From: Polytrichum commune
Lineage: Eukaryota > Streptophyta > Polytrichopsida > Polytrichales > Polytrichaceae
Direction: 5' to 3'
NCBI GenBank assembly: GCA_950295325.1
Contig: OX485808.1
Location: 8,806,501-8,870,500, forward strand
DNA: 64,000 nt
Positions 25,501-35,755 of the stretch are shown here, in pieces. Under the pieces are notes generated by a model, which ran no database searches, was not told the origin of the DNA, and saw only the letters and a program-made list of their open reading frames with translations. Position numbers and translations under genes: made by a program. The number at the start of each line of letters is the position of its first letter. Position 1 is the stretch's first letter.

Positions 25501-28500
25501 GGTCCAACACTCAAAATATATTTCATGTTACGAACATTTATTATCCGGTCGCAAAATGCAAAAATTGCCAGACCCTGCCAACACAGCAGGATAATCAGTT
25601 GAAGAAAGTCATTTGGTTGGCATCCTCAAGAGATACACTGTAATTGGTAGAATAAATGTACAAGCACTGTGAGATAAAACATGCTTCATCCCAAACCTCA
25701 ACTCCACTATACAAAACAGAAAAGCAAAAAAACAGTCTTTACTAATCAACTTCAGTGTATACAGCTATATGGATGCAAATAATCAAACAGAAGAGTTGCA
25801 AAGATCCACATAGGTTACAATAGGCATCACAAGGTTTACAGCAATATTGATTGCTGCTTTTGAAACTGAACTAGTAGTGGCAAAAAAAAGGTAGATGACT
25901 AAAGGATTGGTCACCAGAACCTTACAAACAAGAAAAGACCCAAGATAGTGAAAGCTATGGTAAGAGTTGCAAAAACAAACAGTGCTCTACAAAATGGACT
26001 TTTCCCACTTTTCACTCTTGCATTTCAATATGGCACATGACTGATTGAGATTTGCTCACCTGAAGCATACAAACAAGGAAAATCCAAAGACGGTGAAAGC
26101 TGTGGTAGAGATGAAAAAATGTCCGGTGCTCTACAAAATGGGTTTTTCCCACTTTTCTCTCTCGCTTTGCACCTGGTGTAAGGGGTGGTTGTTCAGGTGG
26201 CTTAGCAGGCTCCTGTTAGCCACTTCCATTTTGTGAGCATAGTGCCCTTCTTCCTAGTATAGGAGGCAAACCAAAAATAGATCAAGCTGATCATAACCAG
26301 CAATCTGAGATACGACATCTGAACATACTAGACTACATGCACCATAGTCAACAATTGCAGAATTTCATTGACGGTGCAATTGCAAAACCAGAACTTACGA
26401 ATCTGTCAGCCTCTGTCCGAATAACCTTTAGGGGCCTTATAAAAAAGCCCGCATCCGGCCTCCATGGCCATGAAAGCTCAAAACAAGATGGTGCCCTGCT
26501 TGCACGCATTCTATAAATGAGATTTATGAATAAACTTGCTAGAAAAAGTTGGCAGAAAAACTGTCATTAAAAAGAGTTAACTTGTGACAGATGAATTGCA
26601 TGTTGCAAAACTGATCATCAAAGTTGTTTTCTCAAAAAAGTGATCTTTGAAGTATATTAAATACCTGACTGCTCTACCTATGCAGGACAATAATGGTAAA
26701 ACAACAGATATTACACAACAGAACAATTATCACGTAATCTCAAGCAAAAGGCACATAAATAGGGTCATAACAGGAGACAAACACCAGAAAAACTCATTGA
26801 AATCATCATAATTTCGCCAGCTGGAATGTGGTGCTTTTCCATCTGCACACATCTCAGCCTCCTGAAAAACAAGACAGTCCAGATTCAGTGGAAATATCTG
26901 TGTTCATAAGCGGAGTGCCATGTACTGTATACTACAATGACAGCACTTTAGAAACAATGTGAATCCTAACAATATCTAATTGTATAATCCTAACACTAAG
27001 TGCAACCCAATCTTGTGCCCGCTTTTGTGTAGACCATCACCTCATCTAAGTGTACCCATCAACTGCTACAGATTTATTCAATTCTTGACAGAAAATAAAA
27101 TTGTAATGAAAGAACTACCATAAAGAGAATAGAGCACTAGGTATCAACTTCACAATAACATAATACTGAGGTTACTCCTCAAAATTGAACAAAAGATTTA
27201 TATGGTGTCTTTCTCATTTCAAGGATCACATGCAACATACAACCTCTATTTATTTCAGATTTTTTTTGAAGAAAATACAACATCGGTACCTCAACACTCA
27301 TGTTAAATACTATAATTGTTCTGCATGAACTAGGTTCAATAAATAGATAAAGCATGCTTAAACCAGGGTGTGGGTGGCAGTCCATGTTCAGTGTGTGTTT
27401 CATTTTGGAGTAAAAATAGCATAAAGGGAGAATCCACAGTAAGGAATGATTCTTCCAAAGCAAGCAAGATGCAGGTGGTCTGCAGATCTCACCGCAGCCA
27501 GAATTTCATGGATGGGTGTAATGACCCTATCCAAAAATGAGTGAGGTGAATCAGCAAGGAATGTTCGTGACCTCTGAACCTCCGGCTTGTCAAGCAAATC
27601 AAACATTTCATCTGCCATCTGCACCCGTACAACAAGTCCAACACATTCCTACCATCACATCCTTCCTGTTTAAACGATGAAAGGGAGGGAAATGGAGGAA
27701 TCCAGCACCTCCCTTTTCTCAGATGTACATCATGTTGAGAAGTTGAGATTGATAGCACAGTGGCCAGTCTCATATTCCAACAACCTCAGAATTGTCACTT
27801 GAGTTTGCATCATCATTGGTGCAGTCCTTCGGACAACATCTAAAGAGATATCAACACAAGAACTACCACAATTGGCACATCAGACACATGACAAGATTAG
27901 AGGACATTCAAGATTCCCTAAGATTTGGAGCATCACAGCTTCAACACAAGAAGTGGAGCATGTTGATGAGCATGGAGGAATGATGAGGCTGTTGTGAAGA
28001 CCCAAAAAAACATGATCCAGAAGAGAAAGAAAAGGATGGGGATGAGGATGCATAAACTTGGCCAAATCTTCTCACAGGGAAAAAGCTTTGAGACACTTAC
28101 AGAGCACAGGATGTTTGTTATTTTGGAGCTTCTTGAAAGTAAAGTGAACCAATTTCAACTGATTTCGTCTTCCTCAAAAGGTAAGGGAATTTGTGATGAA
28201 GTTCAATTAACTTATGTCCTGGTAGATTAAACCATCGTCTATATTGATTATCTCCTCAACAGTTCTTCATCAACAGACCTCAACTTGCTTTCACACCCAC
28301 CTTCCATAAAACTCCAACGAGCAGTTCCAATAAGGAATTCAGTGTTAAAGTCCATCGTCCTCATAAGCTTATCAATACACCCTAAGATATGAATTCCTTT
28401 AAGAGGAAGTTGAAAAAGTTGTGGGTATTCTGAAAAACACTTGAACTCCAATAGCAATCAGTCTGAGGAGTCAGAAGTGGGTCGCTTCTCACAACCAAGA

Positions 28501-31500
28501 AATAGAAAAATTATCCACTTACATGATGGAAGATGTAGCAGAGGCATTCCGGCAGAAACCGCAAATTTGCAGCTTCTCCCCATATTAGTAGATAGAGGGC
28601 AGTCAAGAACAGTCTCAACTGCGTCGTGAAACCGCTGCAGATGACAAATTGAAAGAGATATATTAAAAACGGCTTCAAACCCCACTCTGAACTCAACAGA
28701 CCACTGTTATTGGACATTTCAAAACATAAGAAGAGCACATTTGACACAAAAATATCAAATTTCTCTTGAAATCAAGAGGACCAGAAAACTAAAGAGAAAG
28801 TAACTGAACTAGCAAGGTTCAATTTATAGCAAAGGATGATAATGTTGTAATATTAACAATGGTACTTATGCTTGTAAGATCTCACAAAGCAAACCTTTTG
28901 TGTTTTAATAAATATGCTTTTCAATCATGGAGAATATTACTTACCGCTTTGCCATAGAATCCTTTTTAAGGAAATCACACCACCGCTCATAATTCTCCAT
29001 CAATTTTATATGTACATGAGAGACAGCACCATCATCCAGCTGCAAGAATCAAATGCTTGAAGCTTAGACCAATAGCTTGCCTCACATAATCCTCCCTTTG
29101 CAAAATTATTTTTCCCACATGCAAGCACACAATCCCTACCATTTAGTGGCACCAATACAGGTATTAGTTCATACCTCCCAATGTAATGTTTTCAGAGTCA
29201 TGAGGAATCCTATCTAGTCATCTCGGCTTAAGCATCTCACAATACCTTGATTTCATTATCAACAAGCACACCCACACGTGACTGTGCGTTGGCCAGTAAC
29301 AATATCAGATGCTCTCGCTGATTAGCAACATTCCCTGTCTGCAGTTCATGGGGACAAGTTACTTGATAGGTGCTAATACACAAATATCTTCAGCAAATAT
29401 CACCCATCCAAGTGAGGAACTGAAATCCCTCTAAGCCACTACATGTGAGATTCTGAAACATGCAAAGTATTACAACCAATATCTTCGTCCATCTTTATTA
29501 ATGAGACGATATCTAGTGGTGGGAAAACATCACAATCAAAGCCACACTCCGCCAGATCTAAACATAAAGTGCAGAGGCTTGAAACTGCAAAGAAAATTAC
29601 AAACCTGAAACCCAAACACGTATTGCAAAAAATCAAAGATATCCGTATGCCTTTCTTCTGGACGGACAAAATCATCCGGAAATCCAGGTCTTTCAGCTGT
29701 ATTGTACTCGAGGCTTCTGGTTGCCCCTGCCACCTACACATCAAAATCCACATCAAGTCTTCTGAGAAAGAAACTTAGAGCTGCAGATGAAGTTAACAGG
29801 ATATAAGATAGCAACAAGCAGCAATTTACTTCTGCACAAGGGCACTATTGCAAGTCCTTTTTGCAAATTAGCAAACCTGAACTGCAAATAACAGACACAG
29901 GCAGCCTGCAAAAGATTTTTGTTCCCACTCACGTTGAACACTATACTTTTGAGTATCAGAGTTAAATGAAGTACCTCTGGAAAGCTCTGGAATGAATTTG
30001 CTACACCAGGAGTCTCAAGTGGAAGGATGTTGTACGCCTTGAAACCCAGAAGTTTTCTTGCATCTTCCTCCATAATCCTCTTGAGCTGGATGATTATCAA
30101 CACTTGTAGCCATTGGTCCTCAGTCACTTCATTCAGACTTTAAGGCTCTAAGCCACAAACTTCACTTATAGTATTTAAATAGGGTGAAAGACCTGCAATT
30201 CAGGCTCAGCAAATTCATAGACACTCACTCAAGTGTAAACTGATGCTAAGCATTCAACCTCCATGTAAGCTAAATTCAAATAGAAGCTTTTGATAAACAG
30301 TTTGAATGAAGGCTTAGAAGTCTAGTCACCACAAACATTTCAGAAAACTTATATGAAGGGTTTCACAAATATATCTTGATGTTTGTCAAAAGTGAGTAAC
30401 TGCTCACTGGATGTGATTATTATGAATATTTCCATCATGTACTACCAGTTCTTCAAAAGCACCAGGTCAAGTGCTCCTGAATGGTCCTGCTATGTGCAAA
30501 GGATTTCTCATTCCTTGAGGATCAGCCAGGGAAACTGCTTTGACAGCCTACCTCTGGATCATAGTCTTGTTCTGGATACTGATTCCTGAGAGCGTCAATA
30601 ACCTCATTAAGTATTCTTGCTCTTAGATACACCCTCCTTTTGGACTCTGTCCTTTGCTCAGTTCTGCACAAACCAATAGCAGTAAAATTTGTGCAGCTTA
30701 GAAAGCAGATGACCACAAATCAAAAATTATACCGACATTGAGCAGATCGCAAACAAGACAGGAAAAGGAATGTCATACGTTGTAGAGTCCTCTGAATACA
30801 ATTCAGACTGTGGCCGAGATCTGTCCTCTTCCTCGAGTTGATCTAGGTTATTCCTCTCCCTGTAAAATTTGTAATATTTCTGGAGTTCTCTTATATCTTG
30901 TTCTCGATCTATCCTCTCTCCTTCCTTCTTTGAGCGCCTTTGCTGTGAAAAGACACACATTCCAGGGGCGTTCAACAAGAGAGGAAAACAAAAGCTTTTC
31001 TTAGGAACACAACCACATTGAGTCTGATAAGAGAAATAATACTAAGCAATCCACAACCTGTATAATGGCACTCTAAGGATCAGGTTGGTACCTTGATGAT
31101 GGATAGTAAACCTGTCTTGAACTGCAGTACGCCCCTACCATCACTTCTTGGATCCAGATTTTGTGAAAGCGAATATGCGTACTCGCACACTATAGTAATC
31201 ACCAAACAAAAGCCATTCATTCAGCCATTTGAACAAAATAATTTTGCCCAAGAAGCAGGAATGTATGTGCAAATGTAGAGGTAAATTACTGACAAATATG
31301 TTGTGAGATGCATTTTGCAACGTGTCAGATGAAGGCCGTGGCTGGCATCACTTCTATATTCTTGACAACACAAAAAGATATCTGAACTCCAATCCATTTG
31401 TATGCATGAATAAGTCCATAAACTTAGTAATCTCGATACCACCTCATTAACAACAGTGACGCTACAGGCACACGAGTATGCTTGCTTTGCCTGAAGACAT

Positions 31501-32431
31501 CAGATGTTGTAAGCAGGTGCCTAAATCTAAATCTTTGAACCTCCTTGCCACATCTTTGCATTACCCATGCAGGGCTTTGCTTGTTTACACACACTCAAAG
31601 AACACTCAAAGACATTCCAGGACGATTTTGTACATACAGGAACTGATATGACCTAGTCTGGTGAACTTCTATCCTGTGCTTTTGTGTGCAAATTCAGAGC
31701 TGATGCAGATGGCCTGAGCATATTCCCACAATTAAAACCAGATAAACCTAAGCCCAGAATGAACTCCCATATCTGCGTGAAAACAAAAATACTATGTGGT
31801 CCCATGGTGCCTTGAATCTTGCACATAGACTGACTTGCAGCATTGATCTTTTGTTTTACTCACGATGATGGATTGACCTAGCTGTAATATAAAGCTGCAA
31901 CATAGTCCTCAAGCCAAAGAAATTCTTGATTTCCTCAGATAACCTACAACTACCTTTGAGAGTCAAACCACCTACACTCCACTCCAACTTAGTTGTTGTT
32001 CGAACAAGTGTTTGTGATCAGGTCTATTCTGCTTCCTTAAATATACTTTTTGGAAGCAAAGTGGCACTTTGTTCATGTCCCTTCGTACTCACGGTGTGTG
32101 GCAAATTTCGATACAGAAATTTGATAGGGCTGAACTAAGAACTCCTCATGAACCCAATACGAGAAGAAAAGAATTTCTTTTTCTTACAAATACGGGCCAC
32201 TGTAGGATTTTCGTCTTCAACTTCGTCGGCCGTTTGCAGAATGGCATCAATGTTGGTCTGCTGCAGCAGAGATTGCGGGACAGTGGTATTGGAAGCTGTC
32301 GTAGTAGGACGACTGAGTTCCTCATCCGCGGCCCTCCTCTCGTTCACCATCATTGCTTTGTACACAATTCTCTCCCATCTGTTCATAACCTTCTTCGAGA
32401 CCCTCTGAGGTGCTCGAGGTGGAGTCGCCAT
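10568..32431 (-). CDS. GSL8/10: Callose synthase (glucan synthase-like), GSL8/GSL10 clade, 50 exons, intact
   Basis: A plasma-membrane 1,3-beta-glucan synthase using UDP-glucose. Fifty exons join in phase to 1,946 residues (ATG 32431, TAG 10568-10570), the usual family length. Exons in transcript order: 32431-32188, 31189-31092, 30942-30779, 30663-30552, 30085-29975, 29733-29605, 29338-29246, 29039-28945, 28634-28523, 27618-27493, 26861-26785, 26495-26399, 26164-26060, 25574-25472, 25214-25091, 24195-24006, 23875-23823, 23517-23457, 23333-23252, 22988-22939, 22133-22047, 21809-21712, 21578-21551, 21329-21238, 20958-20868, 20726-20563, 20361-20241, 20008-19875, 19514-19424, 18915-18755, 18446-18337, 18085-17945, 17648-17580, 17357-17168, 16723-16609, 16245-16126, 15973-15855, 15684-15601, 15373-15261, 15087-15035, 14928-14752, 14365-14318, 14044-13892, 13575-13462, 13200-13112, 12946-12788, 12551-12329, 11718-11668, 11518-11336, 10804-10568. 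Landmarks: N-terminal TNIDAILQTADEV (Vta1-like region), IWGEAANLRFLPECLCYIFH (FKS1 domain), EHRTFFHLYHSFHRLW at the first membrane cluster, VGLNQIA and NGEQTLSRD in the catalytic loop, and C-terminal LFNQAFSRGLEIS, which points to the GSL8/GSL10 clade known for cell-plate callose. Least certain: the junction of exons 22 and 23 (donor at 21711, 28-nt microexon) and the weak AAAG acceptor of exon 13, both chosen because they keep phase. Confidence 0.93.
10905..11090. repeat. Dispersed foldback-family fragment in the last callose synthase intron
   Basis: Reverse-orientation family words (TTGGTTACTTATCTCAAATG, ATATTGGACTACGTGCTAC, CATTCTAGGCTCAATAGTCA) lie in the intron between exons 49 and 50. 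This is a later insertion that does not disturb the splice sites. Confidence 0.45.
14752..18446 (-). other. Catalytic glucan synthase domain of the callose synthase (exons 31-41)
   Basis: Exons 31-41 encode the large cytosolic loop, about residues 1098-1528. It reads in order VLTPYYNEDVLYS, DEWKNFLERM, LWASYRGQTLARTVRGMMYY, ARAQAELKFCYVVTAQIYG, EIYSIKLPGP, NQNHAIIFTRGDALQTIDM, LGVREHVFTGSVSSLAWFM, VRMHYGHPDVFDRIFHITRG, NSTLRQGNITHHEYIQ and GKGRDVGLNQIA. All are hallmark blocks of the Pfam glucan synthase (1,3-beta-glucan synthase) domain. No key block is missing, so the enzyme should be active. Exons before 21 and after 41 carry the two multi-pass membrane clusters, at about residues 490-775 and 1529-1946. 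Confidence 0.88.
22402..22844. repeat. Tandem duplication inside callose synthase intron 20
   Basis: Two diverged units begin with GGTTGTATAGGCT (22402 and 22631) and end with GGCATGGCC (about 22585 and 22836). Shared internal words include AAGGCAAAGGGCT versus AAGGCTAAGGGCT. The units are intronic and non-coding. Confidence 0.6.
25895..26038 (-). pseudogene. Decayed tandem copy of callose synthase exon 13
   Basis: About 144 bp of exon 13 (26060-26164) and its flanking intron is repeated directly downstream in transcript sense. Shared blocks include AGAGCAC followed by TGTTTGTT or CGGACATT, CTTTCAC and CTTGTTTGTA, and the intron words AAAAGTGGGAAAA. In the copy, the frame matching EHRTFFHLYHSFHRLW is interrupted by stops and indels, and the donor position is AAGGTTCTG instead of CAGGTGAGC. 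It is therefore a pseudo-exon inside intron 13, not an alternative exon. Exon 13 itself remains intact. Confidence 0.75.
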
Positions 32432-32554
32432 TTCTGACACTTTATCTTTTCCTACCGTCCCTCACATCTGTCAACCTGCCACAGGTCCACAAGAACATGA
32501 AACTGTTTGACGTTCTCAACAAAATTAGATCCTCCTTGAGCTAGATCATCAAGT

Positions 32555-33070
32555 GCTACACTCGTAGGTTCAATTTCAGAAGTCAGACAAGAAAGAAATG
32601 ACAGCTTGGCAGCTCTAGAAGTCCATAGGAATCTAAAGGCAGCAGTGAGGGACTCAATGGAAATATAAAAGTAGGTGAACGCAAGGGAGCTCCAGCGACA
32701 AATTGTGTGCACGGCAAAGATTATAGGTTAGAATCACACGAATACATAAAAATTCATCTTGAAGCTCACGTGTTTCAACCGCACTTAATATTCCAGAAGT
32801 GATGCCCCATATGTCTCCATTCCAATTCGGAAGTCAAAGAGGACAATGGCAGGTTGGCTCTAGAAGTTTATAGCACGGGAGGCAGCAGTGAGGAACTCAA
32901 TGCAATAAAAGAAAGTAGGTCAACAGTCAACGCGAGGGAGCTCCTGCGGGAAACTGTGTGCACGGCAAGGCAAAGATTATACGTAAGAATCACACCAAAC
33001 TTCATAAATTCCATCTTGAACTTCATAGGTTTCAATCGCAATTGATATTCTAGAAATGATGTCCCGTTTG
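32555..33070. repeat. Tandem duplication (about 242-257 bp period) upstream of callose synthase
   Basis: Units at about 32555-32815 and 32822-33070 share, in order, CTCTAGAAGT, GGCAGCAGTGAGG, GGGAGCTCC, TGTGTGCACGGCAA, AAGATTATA, AGAATCACAC, TCATCTTGAA, TTTCAA and GAAGTGATG/GAAATGATG. No frame is preserved between copies. Confidence 0.7.
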
Positions 33071-33322
33071 TGTCCTTCAACTCCTTATAAGATGCGATTG
33101 CAGCAGATCTTCGTAGTCCGGTCTAGCACCCCCTCTGAAGAAATAGCAGCCCCCCCCCCTCTAGTAATTTCTAGTGCAACCGCGATTAACTGTCGTGAAA
33201 AAAAATTCCCGTATTCCAGACGACTAAATAATCAATCGAGCCGGAAAGAATAGACTATGCCAGTCCGCCATTGCAACCATACTAATAATCATCCTCAACA
33301 CACATACAAACAGAAACGTGAC

Positions 33323-34115
33323 AACTCACTCAAAAATTCTTCTGACTTCTTCCAGCCACATAAAAATTCGCGTCCTTCCTAGAAAAAATCAATTACATGA
33401 CAGCGTCACACACAAAACTCGAAGTGCCAAATCAAAAAAACAAGCTCCAGGATTGCTAGCTTCGAAATCAAATGGCAATATTGACACGGAAAGGAGGAAG
33501 CTCTGACAAGAAGAATCAGAAGAATATCTCCACGAAGACAGCACCAAATCGAGTGCACTAATCGTAAACACAACAAACACAAAATACTAACTCGCTCAAA
33601 CTTCTGCCGACTTCCAGGGACAAAAATTTGCGTTCTTGTCAAGAAAATTACGCCACGGCGCCACACACGAGTAGTAGTGGCGGATAATAATAAACAAGGC
33701 GGATAAGTTAGAAGCTTCGAATATAGCTAACTTGGAAATCAAATGCAATCGCCATGAAACGAACACGTAGGGAGCTCCGATGACAAGAAGGAGGAGGAGC
33801 GTCTGTTTAAGAATACTGCACCAAATCGAGTGTTAATCGTAAACACTACAAACACAAAACACGAACTCACTCAAACTTCTGCCGACTTCCGTAGACAAAA
33901 CTTTTGCGTGCTTGCTGGAGAAATTACGCCACGGTGCCACACACGAGTAGCAGTGGCGGATGATAAAAAGAAGGCGGATAAACTACAAGCTCCCAATATA
34001 GCTAGCTATGAAATCCAAATGCAATCGACACAGAACGGCCAGGAAGGGAGCTTCGATGACAAGAAGGAGGAGGAGCGTAAGTTTAAGAATACTATACCAA
34101 ATCGAGTGCGATTTG
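33323..34115. repeat. Three tandem units of about 266-275 bp upstream of callose synthase
   Basis: Units begin with AACTCACTCAAA or AACTCGCTCAAA at 33323, 33589 and 33864. They share CTTCTGCCGACTTCC, TTACGCCACGG, CCACACACGAGTAG, GGCGGATAA, AAATGCAATCG, GATGACAAGAAGGAGGAG and CCAAATCGAGTG. The third unit runs into the GC-rich block at 34100-34330. The 162-codon plus-strand ORF here (33830-34318) is an artefact of the repeat. Confidence 0.75.
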
Positions 34116-34405
34116 GTGCAAACGGAAGCGGGGGTGAAGATAGGTACCTTGCGAGGGAGGGCAAGGGAGCGGTGTGGGCAATGGCGATGGCGGTGAAGGT
34201 CGGGAAGAAAGCGCAACTACGTTTTTCCGGAGCTTTGAAATTCGGGCAAACGTTGGCAGAGGGACAAGAGCCCGACTCCCGCAAACCACGTTCCCATGCC
34301 TGCAGGACGTTCCCGTAGCGCCGTTCCCTTGTTCCCGGGCTCAACTGACATTCCTCGCACTACAATGCCTGGCCAGGCCAGGCCAGCTCAACCTAACTTA
34401 ACTTA

Positions 34406-34535
34406 AGGGTGGGTTTAAACTTTAAACTAGTGCCCAACACCCAAAATAACACCAAAATCGAGCGATCTTATTGGTCGAGAGCACAAAATATTGGACCCAA
34501 GGATATTACACTAGGGTTCAAGTCTAAAGTATGAT
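34406..34535. repeat. Third copy of the dispersed repeat seen at 2060-2545
   Basis: Contains GGGTGGGTTTAAACTTT, TTATTGGTCGAGAGCACAA, ATTGGACCCAAGGATATTAC and AAGTCTAAAGTATGATAAA in the same order as the copies at 2066-2185 and 2416-2540. Non-coding. Confidence 0.5.
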
Positions 34536-35253
34536 AAATTAAAGTGTTACTCATAAAATATTTTCAAAAGTTTCTCAAAGTAAACTTTATATGTGCTAAA
34601 TAAAAAAACTCGTCCCACTTTGGACAATTTATTATGTCTAAGAAATGTTCAAGTGGTATTGGAACCCTCGATCCTGGTGAAGTAAAGGGTAAGCATTTGA
34701 CATTGGCCTGAAGATGTCTATATAAAATTGAATCTCACAACAAAAAATTTGACAAGGAGTTCATTTTATTTTTTTGTATGACTATCTTTTGTCCGAAGTC
34801 AAAAACACCTCGGCTTTCGTTCGCCAAAATCGAGAGTTTTGATGCCACTTGAACACTTCGTAGCCATTAAAACCCCTCCACAAATCAGCGAAACTCCTTC
34901 CCTACCAAGAAGATGAGTTTCAGAGAGCGTCTAAGGATAACTCTGCTAGTGTACCTCGTGAGAAAGTAAGCAAAACTCGATACAAATTAATTCAAAATTT
35001 GAGCATTCCCTAGTGGCATGTTTCACTTTACTGTCTGTCAGCACATAGGTAGGTTGGCCCAGAAGCGTTCCCATTCCTGTCAGAAGTTCCCAAGAAGAGT
35101 TCCCGTTCCTGTCAGAGGTTCCCAGAGCATCGTTCCCACACCCTTCCCAAGTGACGCCAAACTGACATTCCTGTCTGTTGGGCCACTTCCCCTTGTGGGA
35201 ACGCCAGCTCAGCCTGCGAAGTTTGTCCCTTTGGCAGTGGTACCCACCATTAA

Positions 35254-35752
35254 GGGCCACTTCACACACGAGCCAAGAGCCGTGACCATGAAATTGTGAG
35301 AGCCCAAAAGAAGTGTCCAAAGGTCGTCCTAAGACACCTCCAAAATCATGTAGTGTGGTCACGGACCCTCAAGTGTAGTGTGAAGTCGTATGTGACCGGG
35401 CCCTCAACCAAATGCTATTTCAATGAGTGTCTATTCATGCGGGTCCTCACACATGATAAAATAAAATAAATCAACAGTTGTGAGCGTTCGGGGTGCCATG
35501 GTCTCCCAGTTTTGTGTTAGGCCTACCTCCTAGAGGTGGTTTTTGAAAATAGTCCAAGTGACCATGAAATGTGATCCATTCGATGCCATGTAGGAATCCG
35601 TGTAGACTTCTACATCCATCTTGCATACACCTACTCCGTTGGTCCCTCAAGCGTAGTGTGAAGCGAAGTTGGACCGGCTCCGCCTTTTCCACCAATGAAA
35701 GTGCTTGAAGTGTACTAGTCATGGGCTCTCAGTCTCGTGCGTGAAGTGGCCC
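35254..35752. mobile_element. Tourist-like MITE, 499 bp
   Basis: Terminal inverted repeats GGGCCACTTCACACACGAG (left) and CTCGTGCGTGAAGTGGCCC (right) differ at one position. The element is flanked by TAA at 35251-35253 and 35753-35755, the PIF/Harbinger target duplication. There is no transposase ORF. Confidence 0.78.
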
Positions 35753-35755
35753 TAA

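Larger units (their letters stand above)
32431..34340 (-). promoter_or_regulatory. Probable 5' leader and promoter region of the callose synthase gene
   Basis: No convincing ORF lies here. On the minus strand a possible donor, CTCGCAAG|GTACCT, occurs at about 34146 in a GC-rich stretch (34100-34330), and several acceptors (GTGGCAG, TTGACAG) occur just before the ATG. This allows a first non-coding exon near 34150-34330 and a leader intron of about 1.6 kb. That model is inference only. The interval is dominated by the two tandem-repeat blocks listed separately. Confidence 0.35.

Noticed and set aside
32854-33666. Several 60-90 codon ORFs on both strands
   Set aside because: They overlap the tandem-repeat blocks upstream of callose synthase and are not conserved between repeat units.
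33830-34318. 162-codon plus-strand ORF upstream of callose synthase
   Set aside because: It lies across the third unit of a tandem repeat whose other units do not keep the frame, and its translation resembles no protein.
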